DNA from: Stercorarius parasiticus
Taxonomy: Eukaryota > Chordata > Aves > Charadriiformes > Stercorariidae
Assembly (NCBI GenBank): GCA_013396915.1
Contig: VWZL01000919.1
Span: 383,267-447,266, forward strand
Direction: 5' to 3'
DNA: 64,000 nucleotides
The notes under the pieces are model-generated. The model was not told the DNA's origin. It did no database searches and saw only the letters and a program-made list of their open reading frames with translations. Within the stretch, counting starts at the first letter, position 1. Each line of letters starts with the position of its first letter. The translations under genes were made by a program, and so were the position numbers. Below are positions 24,309 through 35,238 of the stretch, piece by piece.

Positions 24309-25280
24309 TATTCCTGCCTTAAAATTAACTAGCAGCAAAGAAAATCTCAGCACAGTTTTCAATCTTTTACAGTTGTCTCTTCATCACAAAAATGCTTTAC
24401 AAGGATTTTATAAAAAAAGGCCTTATCTGAGGAATATATCTGAATATATCTGAAATGTTTTTGGGCAGCTCTAGTTTAATGTCAATAGAATCCAATTAAA
24501 TTCACTTCAGTGAAAAAAATTTCAAAAATATGTAGGGAATTTACTCCAGTATAATTTTTACAGTATGTAAGGAAGGGAATAAAATATGTTGCAACAGTTC
24601 CAGTTATAAACAAATGCAACCAGGTTTTAATTTCACAGAGAAAATAATTTATGAAATCCTCTAACAAATGTCTTGTAAAAGACAAATTGAAAATAATCAC
24701 AATAGTCTAAGGATGTTTTTTTCCCATTCTGTTTCATCTGATATGCCACCCCCTGTCCCAAGAAGAGAAACAATTAAAACACTTAGGGTTTTTCTTTAAA
24801 GTAGTATGAAATAAGTCCGAAATGATCAGGCACTTTCAGGTACAACTATGTATAAACAGAATTATTTAAACTAACTGCCCTGTTTTTAAAGGAGTGGGAA
24901 CTGTCTTGTGAAGTTTTTTTTCACAACTTGGCTACAGCATTTTAGATGTAAGAGCATAACAAAAAAGTGATTGCATCCTTTTCACTTTGTTTCTGTAAAA
25001 GAAAAAATAAGTCCTTATACTAGGAGTACAGTATACTGAAATTTAGGTTAAACAGCGTATTCTCCAAGAGGAAAAAAGCGAGAAGAAAATATTTTTCATT
25101 CTTAGGCTAATTTGCAGAACTAATAGTTATGACAAGAGCATTCAAGGGACTAGCCTAAAAGAGACTTAACATGCTATTTATCCCTTTCAGGAATACACAA
25201 ACTGCTGTATGTTTGCTTAGTAGGAGCCAAAAGAACAAATACAATTTTTAAATGCAGTATGAAATACTGTTTGTTGCTTA

Positions 25281-26345
25281 GTGTTGGTTGCAAGCTTGAA
25301 AAAGTTCATCAGCCTTCCTCTCCCAAGGAACTGGGATTGTCACGGTGCTGTCGGGCTGCCAGAGAGCTCTGACCGTGGTTTCTTCCCTGCAGTTTGCACA
25401 TCTCTTTCCTTAAAGAGTCATGTCCAGACCCTGCTTCTCTCCAAGCCGTTTGTCCAGTGGAAAGATATACTGGTGCAGCTGGAAACAGCCAAGGAAACAA
25501 AGCTGGAGGCAGGGTGTTGGCCAAACCAGAAGTGCAGAGAACCCTGGGGACCCTGCTGGCCTTGGGTTGCTCTGGAGAGGCTGCAGCACAGCTTGCACCT
25601 TGCCATCTCGGCATCTTCCTGCTTGGCGTGACCATGCTGTGAGTGACGTCTCAGGCTCTTAGGGGACACCTTGGCTCTGTGGCTGAGCTGTGTCAGCCCC
25701 AAATAAAATCCACACTACTCCTTAATATGACACTGTCTGCAAATCTTGCACATCCTTGGATTGCAAACATTTGGGTTTGTGACTTATTTAAAAATCCCTT
25801 TCTGCTCTTACTGTGGACTGTAGTAAAGTCCTGAAATGCTGACTGGGTTGTCTTTCCCTCCCCTCAGTGGCACAGACTGTCTCTCCCCATGTGGATTTCC
25901 CCAGGCAGTGAACTGTGGAGGCCTCTTGGCAGCCTGCAGGAGATATCTGGTGGTTTCATTCAGCCTTGGCCCAGGGGCAGGTAAATCCTCCCCTAGTCCC
26001 ACAGCCTTCCCCAGGCTGGACCACAGGCTTTTCCTGCTGTTTACCCCTGTTCACATCAGCTGCCTGCGCCAGGGGACTCCAGCCATGTGGGGCTTTTCCT
26101 TCCTCCCATCCCTGTGCTGGGGGGAGGCAGCAGCTCGTGCCTTCATCCTGCTGCTGCTCACCTGAGCAGCTGCTGCATGCCAAAGCTCCCTCCTCCTGCA
26201 GAGGACCCATGGGTGCCTGAGCAGCTCCGTGGATCCTGGCATCACTCCTACACAGATAATGAGGAGGACTGTGAGGCTGCTTCGGCACTGCCATGAGAAC
26301 TGAATTCCCACATGGGCAGGCACACTCACACACCGCCTTGCATGG
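25281..26345. other. Isolated GC-rich block of unknown origin
   Basis: Base composition rises sharply for about 1 kb, with many overlapping open frames on both strands. The longest is 131 codons, minus strand 25956-26351, and there is a 116-codon plus-strand frame at 25281-25631. Overlapping open frames in several phases are what GC-rich DNA produces by chance and none is recognisable. An AATAAA lies near 25701 on the plus strand. Length and composition resemble the LTR at 1.9-3.0 kb, but I see no shared sequence. Possible identities are an old unclassified LTR, a lineage-specific repeat, or a non-coding transcript or exon cluster. I cannot decide among them. Confidence 0.4.
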
Positions 26346-28526
26346 GTTCATTGTTTTAAGAGTATAAGAAGTGCTACTGAAAGAGCTAGGTAGTAATATA
26401 GCTGCCTTGGTTTAAGCAGCTGTTTGCAAAAGGGACAGTACCGAATAAATAAAGTCAGAGTTGAAGAAATTTGGTTTACCCAATATAAGCACAAGAAAGA
26501 TGTAGCCCGAAAAATATTTTGGAAACTCATTCAAAAGAATCTCTACCTATTCTTTGGGAACGTGTGTATTTCAGAATAATGACTACATTTGTGTGGAGAA
26601 CAAGATTTGTCTATACTTAGGATAAATCAGCAAAGGATTTGGTGTTTTGATACCAATATGGAGAGAAATAGCAAAGCAAATCCTCAGGATACAAGTCTGG
26701 TGGCAAAACAAGTAAGAGATTTTCCTAATTTGCAAACTGCACCATTTGGATATAGAGTTGGACTTACATGATTGATTGGCAGAAAACTTGAGGATCTCGA
26801 AAAAGACTGTAGATTCTGCAGGAGATTAAAGATTGAAAGAAGATTAAAAAAAAAAGACATTGATAATATTTCTGTTACAATCAACTCACAAAATGAAAGA
26901 GGAATATTTGTGATAAAACCAAAAGGCATTATTAGAATATGTTGGAGGGAAATTCTATTGAGAGAGTTATCTAAAAGTGTACCCTGTACAAGTATGTGTG
27001 CCATATGCTATGTGGACGGAGCAGACAATCATATGAGAAAATTACTCAGCTACCTACAGACCATAAAATGGAACTTCTTTGAGTTGCTTTAATAATGTAC
27101 TGAAATGGTGTCCACTTCAGGCATCCGTGACTTCTGGATGAATCTTCCTGATTCTGGTGATAATTCTGGGCATCAGAGGACCTTGAAATAACTAATGAGG
27201 AAATGGTAGAGGCAAATGCTGCGCAGAGGAGAAACTTCGAATTATCTTTTGAAGCTTGAAGAACAGGAAGCCTATCTCAGCATTCATCTCACATGACACA
27301 AGGGAATCTGTGTTTTGAGTTCATGATATAGAAGGGAGAGAACTACATTGCCTAAATGATTAGCTGCTTGTAACTGATTAAAAATAATCTCTTAGATTGT
27401 AAAAATTAATTGAACCTAAGGGAAGCTAAGTACTGTTACTCAAAACAGGAGTTCTGTCAGCCACAGAAAGGGTCCTGTACTATGGGATGCACACATTGGG
27501 AAATGTGCACATTGGACATTCAAAAAAACATGGTTTAGTGAAATGTATTGAGCATTTGACTCCAACAGCGATAGAGACTCTGTCCTTTTTGTGCAAACGG
27601 GATTATTAACTACTTAGACAACGTGGTGGAAACGTGATAGAGAGGTGACAATCAGCTGAATAATACTGAGTATGTTGCAAGTAACAGCGAGTTGTATGAA
27701 AGGAACTGGAATTAATTTACTGGTCTAACGCTGCTGGGCAGCTGTATGCTCTGTACAAGCTGTTGGTGTATCAGTGCTGATTTTTGCCCTGCAGCACTAA
27801 GTAGAATACAGAGTAATACGGATGAACAAAGCTGAATTATTCTGGTGTTTAGAAGGGTCATGTCTGAAACAGATTTAGAGGCAGCCAGATATGTGCAGGT
27901 ATGTTTCTGTGATATTAACATTGTGACTAGGTCCCTGGAGTGCCAGCAGTAGTTCGTAAAAAAGAAAGATCAAGACAGATCCTAGAAGATGTGCAGGGTA
28001 TACTGTCTTTGTGCTTCTTTGGGCATAGATCCAAAATAAACTGTAGTTTTAATGTACACTAGATTTAGTCCTAATTGCTATAGGATAATGAGGAGCCATT
28101 CTGGGCTATGGGTACTCTGGTCTGTTGGCAGTAATCATGTGATTGAAATATAATGCTTTATTTTCAAAGTCCTTGCTATGATAAATGAGTTGGAACTACT
28201 TTCTGCTGATTTTTTTTCAAAGACTTTGATGATAGGGCTTAATGTGATCTTTGTAAGCTTACTTTGGCAAGTTAAAACTGAAAAGTCGGCTTGGCTGTTT
28301 TTGCTAGACTTTCCTTCCAGTTACTCGCAATTCCTGTCATATAACTAGTTTGCCCTCTTATTAATATATGTAATTTTTTTTTTTGTTTAGATATTTCTTG
28401 TTTTTCTCAGGAAATAAGAGAACTGAGGTGTCTGAGACTAGTTGGGGGAATTCATTCCCCTTCATTGTATCCAGCAAGATGTTGCATTAAGTATCTTCTG
28501 AGAAACTGATTTATAATTCTATATTA

Positions 28527-28567
28527 CACTGATCAGTGAAATAATTCACAAAAGAACATGTTCTTTT
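28527..28567. repeat. Two adjacent perfect palindromes
   Basis: CACTGATCAGTG (28527-28538) and AAAAGAACATGTTCTTTT (28550-28567) are both perfect inverted repeats, 11 bp apart. The core of the second, GAACATGTTC, fits the RRRCWWGYYY half-site pattern of the p53 family. No second half-site is adjacent, so binding is only a possibility. Confidence 0.5.
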
Positions 28568-29724
28568 GCTTGACAACTTAAGAACTTCTCCATGAAATAT
28601 CTTAAAGAACTTTTAGTGGATCTTATTGTTTTTAATGGAGGAAAAATGAAGTTATAGAAGAAAAATGATATGGGTACGATTAAGACTTGGAGTATGTATT
28701 TTCTTCTGATTCTGCTAGAGATTTCAGTGTATTAGTCTGGAGGTCACTTAACCTCCCTAAATCTCAGTTTATCCAAGAGAGGAATGGCGTTTTCATTTCT
28801 TCACCTTGGCAGAAGTACTCCTAGCCATCAATATAATTAAATACATACAAATGTATATCAAGTGTTATTAATTTGAATTAGAATCTATGAAATTTAGAAT
28901 CGAAAGTGGAGTTGGGCATGGTGGATGAGTCACTTGGCTGAGATTTTGAGAACGGCTGTTTTAAACAGGGCAAAAGTAAAATGATACACTGAAGTAATAT
29001 AATCAGTGTAATTGTCCCTGATTTCATACAAAGTTGAAACATTGTTCAACTGAACTGCATGTGAAAATTATGGTGGACGGTAGAAATAGTTAAGAAGATA
29101 TACACAAGTTAAAAGATCAGGATACTGAAAGAACTGTTACCTCTGTTAGATTAAATCTAATTCAGAACATCTCAGTTTCAGCCCAGGGACTTCATTATTA
29201 AATTCTGTCCTTAAATAAATCTACAAATAGTTTCTCTGGGAAATAAGAAAAAAAATATTTTATTGGATTTACAGAGCTCTTTGCTGCTTTTGGCACTAAA
29301 TTCCACTCTCTTTGTGAGGTAAAACTCTTACTGGATTCTACAGCAAGCATATTTGTATTTAAAGTTAGAAACTCCGGCGGAAGAACTTCTTTCCAATTTT
29401 TCAGTTTTTCCAGAGTAACTAAAGACACAATCCTGTCATAGTTCTATGAGAAAATTCCTTGCTGGCTTCAGTGAGATTTCTAGTAAAAAAATGGGTGCAA
29501 AATTAACTCTATAGTTAATTAAAAAAAAATGTGGTTCATAATTTTCTTTGGATTTGGCTTGGTACATTCAGCTCTGTTAGTGGTTTAATTTTGGTGGCAT
29601 CTGTGTTGTGATGGGCACTCTGAAAGCACAAAAGATACATCTTGAGGAGCAACCCCAAAGGCCTCAAACAGGAAAAGTAAACAGAAAAGCTAATAATTAA
29701 ATGGTATGTCTCCAAGCTAAATGG

Positions 29725-29794
29725 TGATTGTATGGAATCATACAATCTGAATGTAATGTATCTGAATACAAAACCTCCTGATTGTATGGAATCA
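29725..29794. repeat. Hairpin plus 16-bp direct repeat
   Basis: GATTGTATG and CATACAATC form a perfect 9-bp stem with a 4-nt loop at 29726-29747. The 16-mer TGATTGTATGGAATCA, which covers the left arm and loop, recurs at 29779-29794. The origin is unknown; it could be a remnant of a small local duplication. Confidence 0.5.
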
Positions 29795-30864
29795 AAAGAT
29801 AAATGGACCATTTTCAGGAATTGACACATATCATAATAAGTTACAAGTATTTATTTTGGGACACTTCTGTAGAAATGTATTTTCAAACTGCAGGAAACAT
29901 AACAGCCATATGCACCAGCTCAGGAAAGAAGCTGACATATGTGACCTCATCAAAGGAAGTATGGAGATGCTTTCTGAAGAAACAGAGAGATAGGTTGTCA
30001 GGGCTGTCACTATTCTCCATCCCTTGCCTCCTTCAGTAAAGTAAGATAAAACAGTATAAAGCAGAAAGTGACAGAAGTTGCATTGTAAAGAACAGAAAAC
30101 TAAGTTAAACTGGGACCAATGACAAAAAAGTCAGTGCAGAGGGATTATAATAACCTTAAGTCCCAGAAAAATGATCTTTCTTGTGCCCTTTTGACGGCCT
30201 AGGATGCAACAAGGCTGCTTTGTGGAACAGAGGTATTTGAATTTGAGTGAGAGGAAAATGAATGCGTGCTGTGTCTTTTGTTATCTGCAATTTTTCTGAG
30301 ACGTGTAATCCTGTGGAGTCTTTCATACTATGTACATCATAAATAATCTTAGATGGACTCTTATAATTACTGTACTTTGATGAAGAAAATATACCTCCCT
30401 GGATGGCTTCTAATCCTGTGCACTCTGAAAGAAAGTATGTTTTCCAACAGATAGATAGCCACAAAACCAGAATTTTTTCCCCATTTACCTGGCAGACTAA
30501 TGTATTCCAAAAAAGATGTTCATTCCATTTGAAACAGCAAAGCAATAAAACCCATTACACTCCAGTGAAATAAGTACACACATTGCAAGGTAAATGAGAG
30601 TAGTCTTATATTCTAGAATACATCATTATATGTCCCAAAAATCGCAGTAAATTGGCACTGATTTGGCTATCTAAGCTTTGATATATGCTCCTAGTCTAAG
30701 AATCTGGAGAAGATAAAAAGAAAAGGGAATATTCACACCATGTTTGAATGAAATACATTTACAACACCACAGAAGTACAATTTTATATTTTTCTTGATGT
30801 CTTTCAGTTTTCGTGTCCTGGTACAGAATGGTGAAAAGAAATAATATAAATCATCAGGAACCCC

Positions 30865-30882
30865 TTTTTTTTTTTTTTTTTT
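30865..30882. repeat. Poly(T) run of 18
   Basis: A T run flanked by C bases on the left and CTCTTCAAG on the right. Together they mimic a polypyrimidine tract and acceptor, but nothing exon-like follows. Confidence 0.7.
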
Positions 30883-33800
30883 CTCTTCAAGGTGACAAGC
30901 TATAAAATGGCAATTTGGAGTTAACGAAGAATAATAATAATACCCAGTTTTACTCAGATCTGTTTCAGGCATGATTAGGGGGGAAAATGGATGATATTCC
31001 ACAGTATAAGACAATAGGAATATCAGTTTGTTATTCATGTGTTTTCTTTGTTTGTTCCAAACCCCTTCCCCACCTCAGTTTAGACTCTATAAATAATAAC
31101 TAATTCTGTGTTAGGACAACAAAGGATTTGCTCTCAGTTCTCTGGGTACCAGGCAGAATGCTGACTGCTATGTTGCATTTTTGAAAAAGTATTACTTTTC
31201 TGCTAAAACAGGTGGATTTTCAGTTGACATTTTGACATCATCAGAAAATACGGACTGCCCTGTCAAGTCCATTAGGAAACAACTATTAAGAGAAATGCAA
31301 GCTAGCAGGAATTGATTCTATTTTTTTTCTTATTGTTTTGTTTTATTTAGATGTTTATTTGTTTGAGTTGTGCATAGATGGGTTTCCAGGGATTTGAACT
31401 GTGCCAAAGATGATTTGATTTAAGTCAAACAACCTTGGCAATCATAGCTTGTCACAGCCTAAAATGAAGCCCTCTGGTTACTATGGTTAGATAAAGCACT
31501 GAAATGAAATAAGAAGTAGGCTTCTTTGCAGTTCTCACGCTACATGTTTCAAGTCACAGAGACAATGGTTTTATTTTGTTTTTTAAATAAACATGGAATT
31601 TTAATAACACAACCTAGTTTTAGCCTTGTTGTTGAAATAAATGCTGTTCTCATGCAATTAACATTAGAAAATCACAAAAGAAGTGGCTATGCTGAAGAGA
31701 TGTTGTCAGCAATCCTCTGGTATTTTGGGTTTTATCTGTAGGTAATGAGTCTTCAAACATTAATGAAAATATAAAATGATAATGAAAAAGGCTTGCTCCC
31801 AATCATTACTACAAAATAAAAATTTTTGCAAAATGGGGATACTTCTAGATACAACATAAATATATCCTGAAGGGCTCATAACTTGGTAAAAATGAAACAA
31901 AAATGGTATGGGGAAGAAATGAAACATCAAAAAATAGCTATATAGATGTTGTCATTTCTGTAAGAAGAGAAATAGGCCTCTCTGTCATCTATATTACGTG
32001 GAAATAAAGTGGCTCAGTTTTCTGATGCTTGTAAATCCTTTTCTGAGATGGGAGGACTTCTTTAGATATTGTAAGAAGATCTAGGTACTTAAACTGGAAT
32101 TGTGCTGAGGCTGTATGTTTTTGTTGATAGAGCTTTATGTGATTCTGGGTGTGAGTTGGACTATACCAAAAGTCTGGGCACAGTAGGAGATACTGAGATG
32201 TTCAGAAAATCTAGGCTATGTAGTTACTTTACCTTAACAATTTCAATGCAGCCAGACAGTACAAAGTGGCCTAAAATTATTAATATGAAAAAATATTTTG
32301 TCTTAGTTTCAGTATATTTTTTTTTTGTGTATGCTTCTTTGTTACAACCCATTCTTAAGAAGAAGCGGAGTAAATAGGCTACCTTCATGATTTTCTTATA
32401 AAGAAGTAGTAATTATTTGAGGTTGCTGTGGGGTAAATGACATCCTGTGCAATAAAGTCTATGTATATGGAAAGTGCTAGGTAACTGTGAAAAATTATTC
32501 TTCAAACAATTTTTGCCTAAATCACTTTCCATTTTCTTTTATAGAAGTTCCTTTGATACTATCTTTCAAATGACAAAAGGACTTTAAAATGTTTGCATTT
32601 TGAAGGGTTCTTTTCTCCTCTGTTTTTATTTATTCTCAGAGCATAAAGTACACTACAAAGCTACTGGGTGAATGATGCTTATTTAGCTCTAGTGAATGAT
32701 ACCGAAGACAACATTTAATTCACCTTTTACTTGAACTTTGCAAAAAATGAATTAGAGAGCAACAGAGGAACTTTTCAAAGGATTTCTAAAATCAATTAAA
32801 AAACCTTGTTTTGAAAGAAAATCTCATTTAGCTGCCATATGAGTGGCATTTACTTTTTTCATTCCACATTTTCCATAGCTTACTCTTAATGGTCTTCCAT
32901 TTTTCCCCCTGCAGCTTCGGTAATCATATTGGTTCAATGGTCTTCACTTGTCTGTAAAGCTGTTTAATCAGCAGGATAAAAATCAGTTATTCTTGACCTT
33001 TCCTTGAACCTTGCATCATTTGTTGAACCCAGCTTCAGCCAGCAAATGATTATTTCAGAATTGGCAGTCCAGTGTTCACAAAAATATGCAAGGGAAACCT
33101 GAAAAATTAGATGTTAAGAGGTTTAACTGGAACCCAAATCATCTGCATCTATCAGGCCGAAATGCATAAAAAGCCATGTCCTCAAGCCCAGAAGAACTAG
33201 TCACAACACAGACATATAACATTGTTAAAATAAAACTTTAATTTGTCCGGCAGTGTGTGCAATATTCGTGTTTCTACACCATGTCCTGCTTTGATCGTGT
33301 GAGATTTTATTGATATCATTAAGGGATATCATAATGGGATATTTTAATTACCCCCCAAAAAAAGAAAAAGGTGAAAGTGAAGTAGCCAAATTTTGTAAGA
33401 CTTTCTGCTTTTCATAGTCCAAAACGATTCACGGAATCCATAAGATATTCAAAATAAAGTAGCTGCATGTTTGTTTTACTTAGAAATCTAAATAAATAAA
33501 TAGGAATTTTGTGTGTTTTTCACAGAAAGCCCGTAAATATTTTGAGTTTCTTCTGTTCTGAGTTGCTAAATAACGCCATGTGGGAGACTGAGTATCTATA
33601 ATAGATGATAAAAAAGAACACAAATCAAAATGCATTGTAAATGCATTACTTGCTTCCCTTTTTTCACCATAATTTAAAAAAAAGAAAAAAAAGGAAATTT
33701 CTTAATTAATGGAGAAACCAACAATGGTTTAATGAAGAGCAATGAAAAGTAGTTCTGCAAAGAAGACTGATCTCTATGACTATAAAAAACTGTAAGAACA

Positions 33801-35184
33801 CTATCCATCTTCTGCCATGAAAAATTCTGGCAGCAGTGATTCTGGTTGTAGATATAAAATAAAATATCAGATGCTAGAGGTGACTCTCAATACATGGACT
33901 ATTGCTTATTCACCTGCGGGGCTCAACATAATGTTTTCTGAATGAGGAAAAGAGGAGGTATGCATCCTGATTTCCTGTGTTTTTGCTGTTTTCCTCCATC
34001 CTTTGTCAGATATGATCAATGAGACAATATTTAGATAGTCAGGCATCCTTTTTACTATGCTCTAAATGTCCAAACGGGGGTAATCAGCCTTTTCAGTGGC
34101 AAAATTTTTTGGTATTCCTTTCCCTGTGCCACTCTTCATTCCAATTCCAGGACTAAAATTCACCATTTTATAAGAATAATTCATTTTAGAGTGGTAGCTG
34201 GCTAACTGATTTTTCATTATTTTTTAACAATTATTATTTTGAAATGAAATTTATACTCCTAAATACTTCCAAAGATGTGCCAGCAAAAAATACAGATCTA
34301 AGTTATTCTAATGTTCCTTGGAAACATTTGTTCCTCCAGTTCAGTACTGATTGAAAAAATGGATCTGAAGCTCTGTAAGAGAATCTTAATAGTTCTCTTG
34401 GGAGATTACACTCAGTGAAACATTGTGGGGCATGCATTTTTGCATTAATTTTTATCCACATATATTGCACAGAGATGCCAGTGTTGCTACATTAAGATGT
34501 GAAGAATAAGAATATAGAAAAGTACAATTCATTGTTAAGTACTTGTTAAAGTGGGCTAAATTATCTTCAAGTAACTGGCTGTCAGTAATGCAGTATGATT
34601 TAATGTGATTCCTTCAGAACTATTCTTCTCTACGTGACAGAAGTTTCCTAGGAAGGTCAATGATATCTCTAAGAGATTATGACAGCTGAATTATGGATTC
34701 AAACAGCTCTGCCTTTTACATGACCACAGAAAATGAAATAGCTTTTGATTTATAGCCATTTTATTCTAATATACATTTCTCCATTATAGTTCATCTAAAA
34801 TTCGTCAGTCCAGGTATATATATGCTCCACATTTTTCCTCGATTCATCCAGCGAACTATATATTTTAAATTAAATGGTGCTACTGCTTAGAGGAAATATA
34901 AGAAGGAGCTAGTATTACAGAACCAGTAGAAAGTCTCATAATAGCCATTGCTAGTAAACAAAGTGTGAACTACAAGACAAGGTTTGAGATACAGGATACT
35001 GACTTTCAAATGTGTTTGAAAATGCATCAAATGCCTTCTATTGAAATGTTTTTCTTGAATTCAAGGTCTTGTTTAGTTGGTATTTAGTTTAGAATAGGTG
35101 CAGCTATTTGTGTAGACATTACTTGATGGCAAGACATCACTGCTGTAAAAATTCAGCTGTGAAAGCTGTGTCTGGAAACACCTC

Positions 35185-35238
35185 TTTTTTTTGTTTTGTT
35201 TTGTTTTGTTTTGTTTTGTTTTGTTTTGTTTTGTTTTT
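35185..35238. repeat. (TTTTG)n pentanucleotide microsatellite
   Basis: About nine or ten TTTTG units, essentially uninterrupted, bounded by T runs. It is the purest and longest microsatellite in the window and is likely to vary in length between individuals. The Phe/Val/Leu-rich frames across it are artefacts of the repeat. Confidence 0.9.

Larger units (their letters stand above)
20506..25280. other. Unique AT-rich DNA, no gene seen
   Basis: No recognisable gene or mobile element was found. A short patch at 22500-22680 has regulatory-looking motifs and is listed separately. Simple repeats lie at 22678-22704 and 24283-24308. Minus-strand open frames at 23150-23527 (125 codons) and 24482-24700 have no family resemblance or splice context and are treated as chance. 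Confidence 0.6.
26346..35184. other. Unique AT-rich DNA, no gene seen
   Basis: I find no recognisable gene or mobile element. Notable local structure is limited to the palindromes at 28527-28567, a hairpin and direct repeat at 29725-29794, and a T run at 30865-30882 followed by an AG. The longest open frame (129 codons, minus strand 30156-30545) has no known motif and is within chance expectation for AT-rich DNA of this extent. Confidence 0.6.

Noticed and set aside
30156..30545. 129-codon minus-strand open frame
   Set aside because: No recognisable domain or splice context. By my rough estimate a few frames of this length are expected by chance on six frames of 64 kb AT-rich DNA.
30865..30895. 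T run ending in CTCTTCAAG as a splice acceptor
   Set aside because: The tract is a plain poly(T) and the sequence after it has no sustained frame with a good donor.
32895..32945. TTTTTCCCCCTGCAG acceptor-like sequence
   Set aside because: The acceptor is good, but stops appear quickly in the following frames and no convincing donor follows.
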